A DNA stretch of 64,000 bases from RUG14223 sp051881075 (GTDB taxonomy: Bacteria > Bacillota > Clostridia > Oscillospirales > Acutalibacteraceae). The translations under genes and the position numbers were made by a program. This document shows, in pieces, positions 17,584 through 27,632 of the stretch. A model generated the notes under the pieces. The model was not told where the DNA came from, ran no database searches, and saw only the letters and a list, made by a program, of their open reading frames with translations. The DNA lies in NCBI GenBank assembly GCA_051881075.1, contig JBJEPE010000028.1, positions 4,990 to 68,989 on the forward strand, in the 5' to 3' direction. Each line of letters opens with the position of its first letter. Positions within the stretch are counted from its first letter, which is position 1.

Positions 17584-20412
17584 CTATTTAAGCATCTTTT
17601 TTAGATATTTACCCGTATATGATTTTTCACAGGCGGCTACCTCTTCTGGTGTACCTACTGCTACTATTTCTCCGCCGCCGTCGCCCCCCTCAGGACCTAA
17701 GTCAATAATATGATCTGCTGTTTTTATCATATCCAGATTGTGCTCTATTACTATGACTGTGTTGCCTGCATCTACAAGCTTTTGCAGTACATCTATCAGT
17801 ACGTGTACGTCAGCAATGTGTAAGCCTGTTGTAGGCTCATCCAATATATAAGCAGTCCTTCCTGTGCTTCTCTTAGCAAGCTCGGTGGCAAGCTTAACAC
17901 GTTGAGCTTCACCGCCTGAAAGAGTGGTTGCAGGTTGACCGATTTTAATATATCCAAGTCCTACGTCACTTAATGTTTTTAGCTTGCGGTAGATTTTAGG
18001 GAGGTTTGCAAAGAACTCCACACCCTCATCTACCGTCATCTCTAAAACATCATGTATACTTTTACCTTTATACTTTATTTCAAGAGTTTCTCTGTTGTAC
18101 CGTTTACCCTTACATACATCACACGGTACATAAATATCGGGCAGAAAGTGCATCTCTATCTTGACTATTCCGTCGCCCTGGCACGCCTCACATCTGCCGC
18201 CCTTAACGTTAAACGAAAATCTGCCGGCAGTAAAACCGTGTGCCTTTGCATCCTGAGTAGATGCGAAAAGCTCACGTATATCCGTGAAAACTCCGGTATA
18301 AGTAGCAGGGTTGGAACGTGGGGATCTGCCTATAGGCGATTGGTCAATGCTTATTACCTTGTCAAGATTTTCAATACCCGTCATTTTTTCATAAGCGTAT
18401 GCCTTGCGCCTTGCACCGTTAAGCTCGCAGGCAAGCTGTTTGTAAACTATTTCGTTTATAAGAGAAGATTTGCCCGAGCCGGAAACGCCGGTAATACAAA
18501 TGAACTTTCCTAATGGGAATGTTACATCAACATTCTTTAAATTGTTCTGTGAAGCGCCGAATACTTTAAGCTCAAGCCCATTTCCTTCTCGACGTTTTTG
18601 GGGAACAGGTACGCTTTTGCGCTTGCTTAGGTATTGTCCCGTGATAGATTCCTTACAGTTCATAATTGCATTAACATCACCGCAGCATACTACATTACCG
18701 CCGTGTACGCCTGCTCCGGGGCCGATATCAACAATATAGTCAGATGCAAACATTGTGTCCTCGTCATGCTCAACGACTATAACGGTATTACCGAGGTCAC
18801 GCAGATGCTTTAATGTTCCCAATAATTTATCATTATCACGCTGATGCAGACCGATGCTTGGCTCATCCAGAATGTACAGAACTCCCATAAGGGAAGAGCC
18901 GATTTGAGTTGCAAGCCTTATGCGCTGGCTCTCACCGCCCGACAGTGTACCTGATGAACGTGATAGCGTCAGGTATCCTAATCCTACGCTGTTTAAAAAT
19001 CCTAATCTTGCATTGATTTCCTTTAATATAGATGATGCGATCATCTGATCCCTGTTGCTCAAATTAAATTTGCTGATGAAATCTATAGCTTGTACAACTG
19101 ATTTATCACAGAAATCGCTTATATTAATCCCCTCTACGGTAACGGAAAGACTTTCGGGTGATAATCTTTTTCCGCCGCAACATTCGCACGGTACGGCACT
19201 CATAAAGTGTTCAATCTCGTCCTTTATCCAACTGCTGGAGGTTTCTTTAAATCTGCGTTCAAGATTGTTGATAATGCCCTCAAAAGGAACATTATAAACA
19301 CCGCTACCGTACACATTCTTTTTAACTAGGGTTATTGTTTCGCCGTTAGTGCCGTATAGCACAATGTTGAGTATATCTTCGGGTAATTCACCTACAGGAG
19401 TGTCTAAAGAAAAATTATACTTTTCAGCCAAAGCCTCAAAGTACATGGTGGCTATAGTACTACCATCCATAGCCCAACCGCTGGCTTTAATACCGCCTTT
19501 TCGTATAGATACTCGACTATCCGGTATAACAAGGGCGGGGTCAATTTTCATAAATACACCAAGGCCGGAGCATTTTTTACACGCACCCATAGGATTATTA
19601 AAAGAAAACATACGGGGAGTAAGCTCATCTATACTTATTCCGTGTTCGGGACAAGCATAATTTTGTGAATATAGAATATCCTCGCCGTCAACCACACTTA
19701 TGATAATAATCCCGTCAGAAAGCTTTGACGCTGTTTCTACTGAATCGGATAAACGTGAGCGTATCTCATCTTTTATCACAAGTCTGTCTACAACAATTTC
19801 TATATTGTGTTTTTTGTTTTTCTCAAGTGCAATGTTTTCAGAAAGATCATATATAATTCCGTCAACACGAACTCTTACAAAGCCACCCTTACGTGCGCTG
19901 TCAAGTTCTTTTACGTGTTCACCCTTACGACCCTTTACTATAGGCGCAAGCACCTGAATTTTAGTTCCGCTTTTAAGCTCCATTACAGAGTCTACTATCT
20001 GGTCAACGCTTTGTTGTTCTATCTCTCTGCCGCAAACGGGGCAGTGCGGTGTGCCTATTCTCGCATAAAGCAAACGCAAATAGTCGTATATTTCTGTAAC
20101 TGTACCTACGGTAGAACGTGGATTTTTAGATGTTGTTTTCTGATCTATTGAAATGGCGGGGGATAGTCCGTCTATACTGTCAACGTCGGGCTTCTCCATT
20201 TGACCGAGGAAAAGTCTGGCGTATGATGACAGCGACTCTACATAGCGGCGTTGACCCTCTGCATATATAGTATCAAAGGCAAGCGATGATTTGCCTGAAC
20301 CGGATAGACCTGTAATAACAACAAGCTTATCTCTTGGAATTTTAACATCAATATTTTTTAAGTTATGCTCTCGTGCGCCCTTAACTGTCAAATAATCATG
20401 TAAGCTTGACAA
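17584..20412 (-). CDS. uvrA: Excinuclease ABC subunit UvrA
   Basis: 942 residues, full length. Two ABC ATPase halves are visible: Walker A GLSGSGKSS (35-43) and GVSGSGKSS, signature loops SGGESQRIRLA and LSGGEAQRVKLA, and Walker B ILDEPSIGLHQRD and ILDEPTTGLH. Zinc modules of CxxC type are present (for example CEACQGDG with CDVCKG). It finds bulky DNA lesions together with UvrB. It starts at TTG with a strong AAAGGAGG. It is last in the reverse cluster after ftsH, an unusual neighbour, as uvrA is more often next to uvrB. Confidence 0.97.
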   Translation of the reverse strand: MSSLHDYLTVKGAREHNLKNIDVKIPRDKLVVITGLSGSGKSSLAFDTIYAEGQRRYVESLSSYARLFLGQMEKPDVDSIDGLSPAISIDQKTTSKNPRSTVGTVTEIYDYLRLLYARIGTPHCPVCGREIEQQSVDQIVDSVMELKSGTKIQVLAPIVKGRKGEHVKELDSARKGGFVRVRVDGIIYDLSENIALEKNKKHNIEIVVDRLVIKDEIRSRLSDSVETASKLSDGIIIISVVDGEDILYSQNYACPEHGISIDELTPRMFSFNNPMGACKKCSGLGVFMKIDPALVIPDSRVSIRKGGIKASGWAMDGSTIATMYFEALAEKYNFSLDTPVGELPEDILNIVLYGTNGETITLVKKNVYGSGVYNVPFEGIINNLERRFKETSSSWIKDEIEHFMSAVPCECCGGKRLSPESLSVTVEGINISDFCDKSVVQAIDFISKFNLSNRDQMIASSILKEINARLGFLNSVGLGYLTLSRSSGTLSGGESQRIRLATQIGSSLMGVLYILDEPSIGLHQRDNDKLLGTLKHLRDLGNTVIVVEHDEDTMFASDYIVDIGPGAGVHGGNVVCCGDVNAIMNCKESITGQYLSKRKSVPVPQKRREGNGLELKVFGASQNNLKNVDVTFPLGKFICITGVSGSGKSSLINEIVYKQLACELNGARRKAYAYEKMTGIENLDKVISIDQSPIGRSPRSNPATYTGVFTDIRELFASTQDAKAHGFTAGRFSFNVKGGRCEACQGDGIVKIEMHFLPDIYVPCDVCKGKRYNRETLEIKYKGKSIHDVLEMTVDEGVEFFANLPKIYRKLKTLSDVGLGYIKIGQPATTLSGGEAQRVKLATELAKRSTGRTAYILDEPTTGLHIADVHVLIDVLQKLVDAGNTVIVIEHNLDMIKTADHIIDLGPEGGDGGGEIVAVGTPEEVAACEKSYTGKYLKKMLK

Positions 20413-20449
20413 GCTATTACCTCCTTTGTTATTTTGTTGTACATTATTT

Positions 20450-20477
20450 GAGGGAATAGCCGCTAAGCTACTCCCTC
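20450..20477. other. Hairpin between ftsH and uvrA
   Basis: GAGGGAATAGC pairs with GCTACTCCCTC (one wobble) around a short loop. On the reverse strand no T-tract follows, so it is probably a processing or stability element and not a terminator. Confidence 0.5.
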
Positions 20478-20516
20478 GTGTAATTTATATTAGTTTTTAC
20501 ATATAGAGTTAATTTA

Positions 20517-22469
20517 TCAGGTTTCTATATTAGATTCTGTAGATGATATACCTTCATCCGGTGTTGACTCAGTTGTATCTTCCTCAGGTTCATCCTCAGG
20601 CTCAACATAAGTGCCATCCATGATACTCTTGAATACATCGCCGTCAACTTTTTCATTTTTGATAAGATAAGCGGCAACCTCATGAAGCTTATCGATATGC
20701 TCTGAAAGTATCTTTTCCGTAAGCTTGTAGCTTTTAGTAATGATAAGGCGAACTTCCTCGTCTATCTCAGCGGCTGTCTTTTCAGAATAATTCTTAACAT
20801 GACCCATATCTCTGCCGATAAATACCTCATTGTTATCAGACCCATAGCAGATAGGACCTAAAAGGTCGCTCATTCCGTACTTTGTAACCATTGAAAAAGC
20901 GGTATTTGTGGCACGCTCAATATCATTTGAAGCACCTGTTGATATATCGCCCAAGATAAGAGCTTCTGCAACTCTGCCGCCAAGCAGTACGATAATGGTT
21001 TCAGCCATTTCGGTACGTGAGTGGTAAGATCTGTCTTCAGACGGTAAGGACATTGTAAATCCGCCTGCCATTCCTCTTGGAATAATAGATATCTGATGTA
21101 CAGGGTCTTGTGTCTGACAGAAGAAGGTTGCAACAGCATGACCTGCTTCATGATAAGCCGTTAGTCGTTTCTCTTTATCAGATATAACTCTTGAACGCTT
21201 CTCGGTACCTGCAACTACCTTAATGGTAGCTTCTTCGATTTCTTCCATTGTTATTGCACGCTTATCCTTGCGTGCTGTTAAAAGAGCGGCTTCGTTAAGC
21301 AAATTTTCAAGGTCGGCACCGGTAAATCCTGCGGTTGTTTTAGCAATAGTACCCAAAACAACATCAGGAGCAATAGGCTTACCTCTTGCGTGTATTTTAA
21401 GTATGGCTTCACGACCCTTAATATCCGGATATCCTACCATTACCTGTCTGTCAAATCTACCCGGACGCATAAGAGCCGGGTCAAGTATATCCGGACGGTT
21501 TGTAGCGGCTATAACTATTACGCCCTCATTTGCTCCGAATCCGTCCATCTCAACGAGTAACTGATTGAGTGTTTGCTCACGCTCGTCATGGCCACCGCCA
21601 AGACCTGCGCCTCTTTGTCTGCCCACTGCGTCAATTTCATCTATAAAGATGATGCACGGAGAATTTTTCTTTGCTGTGTCAAACAAGTCACGTACTCTTG
21701 ACGCACCTACACCTACAAACATTTCTACAAAGTCAGAACCGGATATAGAGAAAAACGGAACTCCTGCCTCGCCGGCTACGGCTCTTGCAAGCAATGTTTT
21801 ACCTGTACCCGGAGGGCCTACAAGTAATACGCCCTTAGGTATTCTTGCACCAAGCTCGTTAAATTTCTTGGGATTTTTCAGAAACTCAACTATTTCTCTG
21901 AGTTCTTCTTTTTCTTCATCGGCTCCTGCTACGTCAGCAAAAGTCGTCTTTCGTTTCTCGTCCTCAGTATTTTTAATTTTAGCCTTTGCAAATCCTATCT
22001 GTTTACCTGCATCGTTTATTGATCCGGACATCTTACGCATTACAAAGAAGAATACGACTATCATGCCTATCATAAACAGCCATTGCAATATATTAAAGAT
22101 CCATGATGTTTGAGTTGCTCTTATAATATCAAACTCTAGGGGCTTGTCGGGATTGGCCGCATTGTAAGTATCTATAAAAGGCTTTACGTCTTCATAGAAA
22201 ATAGTAACACTTGCAACGTAATATTTCAGCTCTTTTTCCGGCTTTTCACCGTTAGCAGGATTTTCAACCTTTACGGTAAGCTTTAATTCGCCTGTGCCGG
22301 AATCCACAGTAAACTTAGTTACCTGCTGTGTTTCAAAGTAGTTTAAAATCTGTGAATACTTAAGTTCTTCTTTTGAGTCAGACCTATATATGAAAAAAAT
22401 TGCAAAAAAGAGTAGAACTGGAATGGCAAAGTAAATAATTAGATTTCTTAAATTCTTTTTGTTATCCAA
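20517..22469 (-). CDS. ftsH: ATP-dependent zinc metalloprotease FtsH
   Basis: 650 residues from TTG at 22469, chosen because AAGGAG lies 8 nt ahead and the protein then starts MDNKKNLRNLI; an upstream in-frame start would add 27 atypical residues. Order: membrane helix 1, an outer domain of about 100 residues, helix 2 (WIFNILQWLFMIGMIVVFF), the AAA domain with Walker A GPPGTGKT (about 218) and Walker B IIFIDEIDAVG, then the protease with HEAGH (about 439). It degrades misfolded membrane and regulatory proteins. tilS-hpt-ftsH is the classic Firmicutes order. The tail is acidic. Confidence 0.97.
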   Translation of the reverse strand: MDNKKNLRNLIIYFAIPVLLFFAIFFIYRSDSKEELKYSQILNYFETQQVTKFTVDSGTGELKLTVKVENPANGEKPEKELKYYVASVTIFYEDVKPFIDTYNAANPDKPLEFDIIRATQTSWIFNILQWLFMIGMIVVFFFVMRKMSGSINDAGKQIGFAKAKIKNTEDEKRKTTFADVAGADEEKEELREIVEFLKNPKKFNELGARIPKGVLLVGPPGTGKTLLARAVAGEAGVPFFSISGSDFVEMFVGVGASRVRDLFDTAKKNSPCIIFIDEIDAVGRQRGAGLGGGHDEREQTLNQLLVEMDGFGANEGVIVIAATNRPDILDPALMRPGRFDRQVMVGYPDIKGREAILKIHARGKPIAPDVVLGTIAKTTAGFTGADLENLLNEAALLTARKDKRAITMEEIEEATIKVVAGTEKRSRVISDKEKRLTAYHEAGHAVATFFCQTQDPVHQISIIPRGMAGGFTMSLPSEDRSYHSRTEMAETIIVLLGGRVAEALILGDISTGASNDIERATNTAFSMVTKYGMSDLLGPICYGSDNNEVFIGRDMGHVKNYSEKTAAEIDEEVRLIITKSYKLTEKILSEHIDKLHEVAAYLIKNEKVDGDVFKSIMDGTYVEPEDEPEEDTTESTPDEGISSTESNIET

Positions 22470-22594
22470 ATGGGTATCACTCCTTGTGAAGAACATTGCA
22501 TAAGATGCAAAGCATAACACCAAATGGACTGTGTATGCCTGAATCCGCAATGCTATAGTGTATTGATATAGAAATCATCCAAACAAATAAAAAA

Positions 22595-23137
22595 TTATTT
22601 TGAATAAATCTCACGTTTTAGAACACCGATGTACGGTAAGTTTCTGTATTTTTCAGCGTAATCAAGACCGTATCCTACAACAAATTCATCAGGAATTGTA
22701 CGGCCTATGTAGTCAACGTTTACCTCAACTATACGTCCTGAAGGCTTGTCAAGCAGAGAGCAAAGCTTAACGCTGTTAGGATTTCTGTTTGTCAGATACT
22801 TGAGTATGTAGCTCAAAGTGACGCCACTGTCAACTATATCCTCAACAACCAGCACATCACAACCCTCTACAGGCTCTGAAAGATCCTTCAGAAGATTAAC
22901 TCTACCTGTGGTTTTTGTACCTTTACCGTAGCTTGATACGGCAATAAAATCAATGTCGCACATAATATCGATTTCACGCATTAAGTCGGTCATAAAGACA
23001 ACGCTACCCTTTAATATACCTACAAGGATAAGCTTTTTGCCCTTATAGTCCTCGCTTATTTGCTTACCGAGTCTTTTAACGGTTTCTTTAATTTCCTCGG
23101 TTGAAATCAATACCCTTTCAATATGCTCATTCATCAT
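22595..23137 (-). CDS. hpt: Hypoxanthine phosphoribosyltransferase
   Basis: 180 residues. The PRPP-binding motif VLVVEDIVDSGVTL and the flexible-loop SSYGKGTKTTG are both present, as is the C-terminal VDYIGRTIPDEFVVGYGLDY. It salvages hypoxanthine (and guanine) to IMP/GMP. It lies between tilS and ftsH as in Bacillus. Two adjacent ATG codons exist; the first was kept. Confidence 0.95.
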   Translation of the reverse strand: MMNEHIERVLISTEEIKETVKRLGKQISEDYKGKKLILVGILKGSVVFMTDLMREIDIMCDIDFIAVSSYGKGTKTTGRVNLLKDLSEPVEGCDVLVVEDIVDSGVTLSYILKYLTNRNPNSVKLCSLLDKPSGRIVEVNVDYIGRTIPDEFVVGYGLDYAEKYRNLPYIGVLKREIYSK

Positions 23138-23172
23138 AAGGTTTTACATTCCTTTCGTAATTTATAAGCCTC

Positions 23173-24531
23173 CTAGCGTATCGCAGGGTGCTTTGTAATA
23201 AAAACTATGCTGTTGGTTCTATCATTAATCAAAGAAGCCTGAGAGGCCCCTATATCTTCAATCCAAATTACCTCATTGTCATTGGCAATAAGCAAAAGCT
23301 CATCCCTTTTTTCTTTAGGAATTTTAAGCTCATTAAATAGCTTTTTAAGACTTTTTTTATGTCCACTGCCTCTTACACGATAGTAATCACCGGGATTGCG
23401 ATGACGCAACATCGTATTAGAATTTATTATATCACAGTTGAGCGCATTTTCAAACACTTTTTTTTCATTTTTTGCGTATTTTTTTACTTCTTCAATACAA
23501 ATCGTGTTTATGCTGAAAATCGAACCGTTGTGTTCAATATTATTTATGCTAATTAACGGTGTATTATCAATTCTATTCTGAATATTTTTTCTATATATCC
23601 TGAAAATACCTTGAGAAGAGTCTGCATATAGACTTTTCGGCAAGGAAACACCGCCGGATTTTTTACGTATGATTTCAATTACTGCATTTATGTGGCATCG
23701 CTCAAGCTTGCGACAGCCTAAGCCCTGTGCAATGATAATTATTCCCCTGGAAAGAATAGGGGAGGGCTTGTCATACAGTAAATCGGTGTTATATCCACCG
23801 TTGATTTCCGCAGATTTAAACGTATCCTTTGCAAGCTGTTTCAGAAGCTTCTCATCCTCACTTGCATTCTGTGTCAACCGAGTTAGTCCCGCCTCAATAC
23901 CCGGATTTATTTGTTTTAGTATAGGCATAACATCAAGACGAATTTTATTGCGGGAATATTCATGTAAAAGATTAGAGCTGTCTATAATGTACGGAATACG
24001 GTTTTTAAGGCAGTATTCCTCAACTTCAGCTCTTGTTATATAAATAAGCGGTCTGATAATGTTCTCTCTTACGGGAGGTATTCCCCGTAAGCCGTTAAGA
24101 CCGCTACCTCTGGTTATATTCAATAGTATAGTTTCAGCGTTATCAGATGCCGTATGAGCCGTAGCAATCTTACCGCCAAATTTTTCGGCAAGCTCTCTGA
24201 ATACAGAGTAACGTACCTCTCTGCCGCACTCTTCAACACCCATTGAAAGCTCTTCGGCACGCTTAACAACGTCTATCCGTCTGATTTCCAGCGGAACATT
24301 GAGCTTACTGCATTGCTCACTGACAAAGCTTTCGTCACGCAGAGCTTCATCGCCACGTATACAATGATTAATGTGTGCAGCAATTATGTTAATATTCAAG
24401 GTTTTCTGCAAACTGACAAGATAATTAAGCAAACACATTGAGTCTGCTCCGCCTGAAACGCCTACAATTATCGTGTCATTATCAGATATCATATTATAGG
24501 TGTTTATGCAATCTAAAATCTTATCACTCAT
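23173..24531 (-). CDS. tilS: tRNA(Ile)-lysidine synthase TilS
   Basis: 452 residues from ATG at 24531 (AGGAG 7 nt upstream). PP-loop SGGADS at residues 26-31, an ATAHTASDNAET motif and the LNITRGSGLNGLRGI segment follow, with a C-terminal substrate-binding part ending RNPGDYYR...KKLFNELKIPKEKRD. It makes lysidine at C34 of tRNA-Ile(CAU), essential for reading AUA; AUA is a frequent codon here. The start overlaps the end of dnaB by 8 nt, so the two are coupled. Confidence 0.93.
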   Translation of the reverse strand: MSDKILDCINTYNMISDNDTIIVGVSGGADSMCLLNYLVSLQKTLNINIIAAHINHCIRGDEALRDESFVSEQCSKLNVPLEIRRIDVVKRAEELSMGVEECGREVRYSVFRELAEKFGGKIATAHTASDNAETILLNITRGSGLNGLRGIPPVRENIIRPLIYITRAEVEEYCLKNRIPYIIDSSNLLHEYSRNKIRLDVMPILKQINPGIEAGLTRLTQNASEDEKLLKQLAKDTFKSAEINGGYNTDLLYDKPSPILSRGIIIIAQGLGCRKLERCHINAVIEIIRKKSGGVSLPKSLYADSSQGIFRIYRKNIQNRIDNTPLISINNIEHNGSIFSINTICIEEVKKYAKNEKKVFENALNCDIINSNTMLRHRNPGDYYRVRGSGHKKSLKKLFNELKIPKEKRDELLLIANDNEVIWIEDIGASQASLINDRTNSIVFITKHPAIR

Positions 24532-25885
24532 GATCATACTCCTGTGCAGTAAACCGCATAAATTCACCCTGCCAATGTAATTTTACCGTACCGGCTTCAC
24601 CGTGACGGTTCTTGGCAACTATACATTCACCACTGTTTTTATCGGTGTTTTCATCCTCGTTGTTTTTATCGTAGTATCCTTCACGATATAGAAATAGTAC
24701 TATATCGGCATCCTGCTCAATAGAACCCGAATCTCTCAGATCTGCAAGCTGAGGTCGGTGGTCATCTCTCTTTTCACTTGCACGTGATAACTGTGAAAGT
24801 GTGATTACGGGGACGTTAAGCTCCTTTGCCATGATTTTCAGATTTCTTGTAATCTCTGAAATTTCCTGTACACGGTTGTCGCTTCTGCGTCCTGTACTCA
24901 TAAGCTGTAGGTAGTCAATGACAACAAGGTCAACCTTGCGCAACCTTCTTAATTTTGCTTTCATTTCCGGGATAGTGATGCCCGGTGTATCATCTATATA
25001 TATATTTGAGCGGCTTAGTATATCGCCTGCCTCAATAAGTCTTGTCCATTCTTCAGGCGTAAGCTTACCTATCCTTAATCTGCTGCCCTCTATAAGTCCC
25101 TCTGTTGACAGCAATCTTGACGATAACTGCTCTTTTGACATTTCCAAAGAGAAGAACGCAACCGTCTTGTTACCTACTACGGCAACTGAGCGTGCTATGT
25201 TAAGTGCAAAGCTGGTTTTACCCATACCGGGACGTGCCGCCAGAAGAATTAAGTCTGAACGGTTAAGACCCGTAATAAGGTTATCTAAGTTCCTTATGCC
25301 TGTTGATATACCTTTATATAAGTCGCTTTCTGCCGAGTTAAGCAAATCCAATCTGTCAAATGTTTGTATAATGATCTCATCAATCTTCTGCAAGCCCTGT
25401 ATATTCTTGCCTTGACGTATATCAAAAATTCTTTGTTCGGCAGAATCCAGCAAGGTAGAGGAATCCGCCTCACCGTGGGCGGTATCCTCCATTATGTCAC
25501 GTGCCGCCATCATAAGCGAACGCACGTCATATTTATCCCTTACTATTTTTGCATAGACTTCAACATTTGATATTGACGGCACTGTCTGCGCAAGCTGCAA
25601 CAGATAAGTTTTACCGTTGGTTTCATCAAATTCAGATTCCTGCTTAAGTCGTTCAAGTACGGTTACAAAGTCAATAACATGGCCGACTGTGAACATATCC
25701 ATCATTACCGAATATATAAGCTTGTGTATTGCAAGGTAAAAATAATCCGGTTTCGGCAGTATCTCGGCTACAGCGTCCATACATTGAGAATCAAGCAATA
25801 TAGCACCCAAGACAGATTGTTCCGCCTCCGGACTGCTTGGAAGATTTAAGCCGTCGTATCCGCTTGTAATTTCATAATCAGCCAT
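24524..25885 (-). CDS. dnaB: Replicative DNA helicase
   Basis: 453 residues. An N-terminal DnaB domain (LPSSPEAEQSVLGAILLD) is followed by the RecA-like C-domain with Walker A ARPGMGKTS (about 215), Walker B LVVIDYLQLM and the LSQLSRASEKRDDHRP loop. It unwinds DNA at the fork. It sits ahead of tilS, away from rplI, which is its usual neighbour in Firmicutes and lies here at 33 kb on the other strand. Confidence 0.96.
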   Translation of the reverse strand: MADYEITSGYDGLNLPSSPEAEQSVLGAILLDSQCMDAVAEILPKPDYFYLAIHKLIYSVMMDMFTVGHVIDFVTVLERLKQESEFDETNGKTYLLQLAQTVPSISNVEVYAKIVRDKYDVRSLMMAARDIMEDTAHGEADSSTLLDSAEQRIFDIRQGKNIQGLQKIDEIIIQTFDRLDLLNSAESDLYKGISTGIRNLDNLITGLNRSDLILLAARPGMGKTSFALNIARSVAVVGNKTVAFFSLEMSKEQLSSRLLSTEGLIEGSRLRIGKLTPEEWTRLIEAGDILSRSNIYIDDTPGITIPEMKAKLRRLRKVDLVVIDYLQLMSTGRRSDNRVQEISEITRNLKIMAKELNVPVITLSQLSRASEKRDDHRPQLADLRDSGSIEQDADIVLFLYREGYYDKNNEDENTDKNSGECIVAKNRHGEAGTVKLHWQGEFMRFTAQEYDHE

Positions 25886-25920
25886 AATAAAAGCACTCCG
25901 TACCTAAAAACTTTTGTTAA

Positions 25921-26358
25921 TTACTCGTCACAGCAGCCATGCTCGTGGTCGCAGCCCGATATAACGCCTACGATAGGCTCAGGGTCAATGCCGAGTCTTG
26001 TGTAATAATCACTTAATGCCGCCTTGATAGCCTGCTCAGCCAAAACAGAGCAGTGCACTTTAACCGGTGGCAAACCGTCCAAAGCCTCCATAACCGCTTT
26101 GTTAGTAAGCTTAAGGGCGTCCTCTATACTCTTGCCCTTGATAAGCTCGGTAGCCATTGAGCTTGTAGCTATAGCCGCACCGCAGCCGAAGGTCTTGAAC
26201 TTAACGTCTGTTATATATCCGTCGTTTATCTTAATATACATCTTCATTATATCTCCGCACTTGGAGTTACCAACCTCACCGATACCGTCTGCGTCCGCAA
26301 TCTCGCCTACGTTTCTCGGATTTGCGAAATGGTCCATTACCTTTTCACTGTATGCCAT
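25921..26358 (-). CDS. iscU: Fe-S cluster scaffold, IscU/NifU-like
   Basis: 145 residues from ATG at 26358 (AAAAGGTG ahead; an upstream in-frame ATG would add 17 atypical residues). The three cluster ligands are seen: Cys34 in NSKCGD, Cys59 in FGCGAAIA and Cys103 in VHCSVLAEQA. The C-terminal GCDHEHGCCDE tail adds more Cys/His and is found in many Clostridia versions. It receives sulfur from the adjacent cysteine desulfurase. Confidence 0.93.
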   Translation of the reverse strand: MAYSEKVMDHFANPRNVGEIADADGIGEVGNSKCGDIMKMYIKINDGYITDVKFKTFGCGAAIATSSMATELIKGKSIEDALKLTNKAVMEALDGLPPVKVHCSVLAEQAIKAALSDYYTRLGIDPEPIVGVISGCDHEHGCCDE

Positions 26359-26409
26359 AAAATTCACCTTTTCTTTTTTAGATTTAATATACAAAAATGA
26401 GTTAATCAA

Positions 26410-27591
26410 TCATTTAGAGTTTTTGACTATCTTTTCCCATAGCGGTGACATGGCACGGAGCCTGTCAACTATCTGAGGTACTACGCTGATAATGTGATCT
26501 ACGTCTTCTTCTGTATTATCATCGCTGAAAGATAATCTCATAGATCCGTGAGCTATCTCATGCGGTAATCCGATAGAGAGTAATACATGGCTAGGGTCAA
26601 GTGAGCCTGATGTACAGGCAGAACCTGAAGAAGCACAAACGCCGTTTAAATCAAGCAGTAAGAGCAATGATTCTCCTTCAATACCCTCAAAGCACATATT
26701 TATATTGCCTGCCAAGCGGTGTGTTCTGTCACCGTTTATTCTTGAACGGTCAATCTTCAGTAACTCGTCAATAAGTCTGTCACGCATCTTTGATAATCTC
26801 GCATTACGCTCGTCCATGGTAGCGTAGGCTATCTCCAACGCCTTGCTGAGTCCTACTATGCCTGCTACGTTTTCGGTACCGGCACGCCTGCCTCTCTCTT
26901 GTGCGCCGCCGTCAATAAGCGGATCAAGACGGATACCCTTGCGTATATATAATGCACCGCAACCCTTGGGACCGTGGAATTTGTGCGCAGTAAGTGACAT
27001 CATGTCAATGTTCTGAGCCACAACGTCAATGGCTACATTGCCCACAGCCTGTACAGCATCGGTGTGAAATAAAATTTTATGTTTCTTACATATTGCACCA
27101 AGCTCCGCAATAGGTTGAATAGTACCGATCTCATTGTTAGCATACATTATGGTAACAAGACCTGTATCTTCACGTATAGCGGCCTCTAACTCTTCCGGCA
27201 CTACAAGACCGTTAGAATGAACATCAAGGTAAGTAACCTCAAAGCCCTGCTTTTCAAGTGAGTTCAATGTGTGTAGTACTGCATGATGTTCAAAGGCGGA
27301 TGTTATAATGTGCTTCTTGCCCTTAGTTGCCATTAATTGTGCGGCTGACTTTATGGCCCAGTTATCGGATTCGCTTCCGCCGGAGGTAAAGTATATTTCA
27401 TTTGGTTTACAGTTAAAGTAAGAGGCGATTTTCTCTCTTGCCTGTTCAACTGCCTTTTTAGCTTCTCCGCCAACCGAATAAAGGCTTGACGGATTACCGT
27501 AAACGTCGGTAAGATAAGGCATCATTGCATCTAAAACTGCGGGTGAAAGCCGTGTTGTAGCTGCATTATCTGCATAAATTTTACGGTTCAT
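26410..27591 (-). CDS. iscS: Cysteine desulfurase, IscS/NifS-like
   Basis: 393 residues. PLP fold type I: start YADNAATTRLSP, cofactor Lys in SLTAHKFHGPKG, active Cys in the CASSGSACTSGS loop near residue 325. It takes sulfur from cysteine for Fe-S assembly and probably tRNA thiolation. The scaffold gene follows after 51 nt. No IscR regulator is seen next to it. Confidence 0.94.
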   Translation of the reverse strand: MNRKIYADNAATTRLSPAVLDAMMPYLTDVYGNPSSLYSVGGEAKKAVEQAREKIASYFNCKPNEIYFTSGGSESDNWAIKSAAQLMATKGKKHIITSAFEHHAVLHTLNSLEKQGFEVTYLDVHSNGLVVPEELEAAIREDTGLVTIMYANNEIGTIQPIAELGAICKKHKILFHTDAVQAVGNVAIDVVAQNIDMMSLTAHKFHGPKGCGALYIRKGIRLDPLIDGGAQERGRRAGTENVAGIVGLSKALEIAYATMDERNARLSKMRDRLIDELLKIDRSRINGDRTHRLAGNINMCFEGIEGESLLLLLDLNGVCASSGSACTSGSLDPSHVLLSIGLPHEIAHGSMRLSFSDDNTEEDVDHIISVVPQIVDRLRAMSPLWEKIVKNSK

Positions 27592-27632
27592 ATCTTTTTC
27601 ACCTTCATATAAATATTAAATTTTGTGTTTGT

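Noticed and set aside
17584..22469. Several forward ORFs of 80-180 codons opposite uvrA and ftsH
   Set aside because: They lack ribosome sites and family features; they are shadows of the well-conserved reverse genes.
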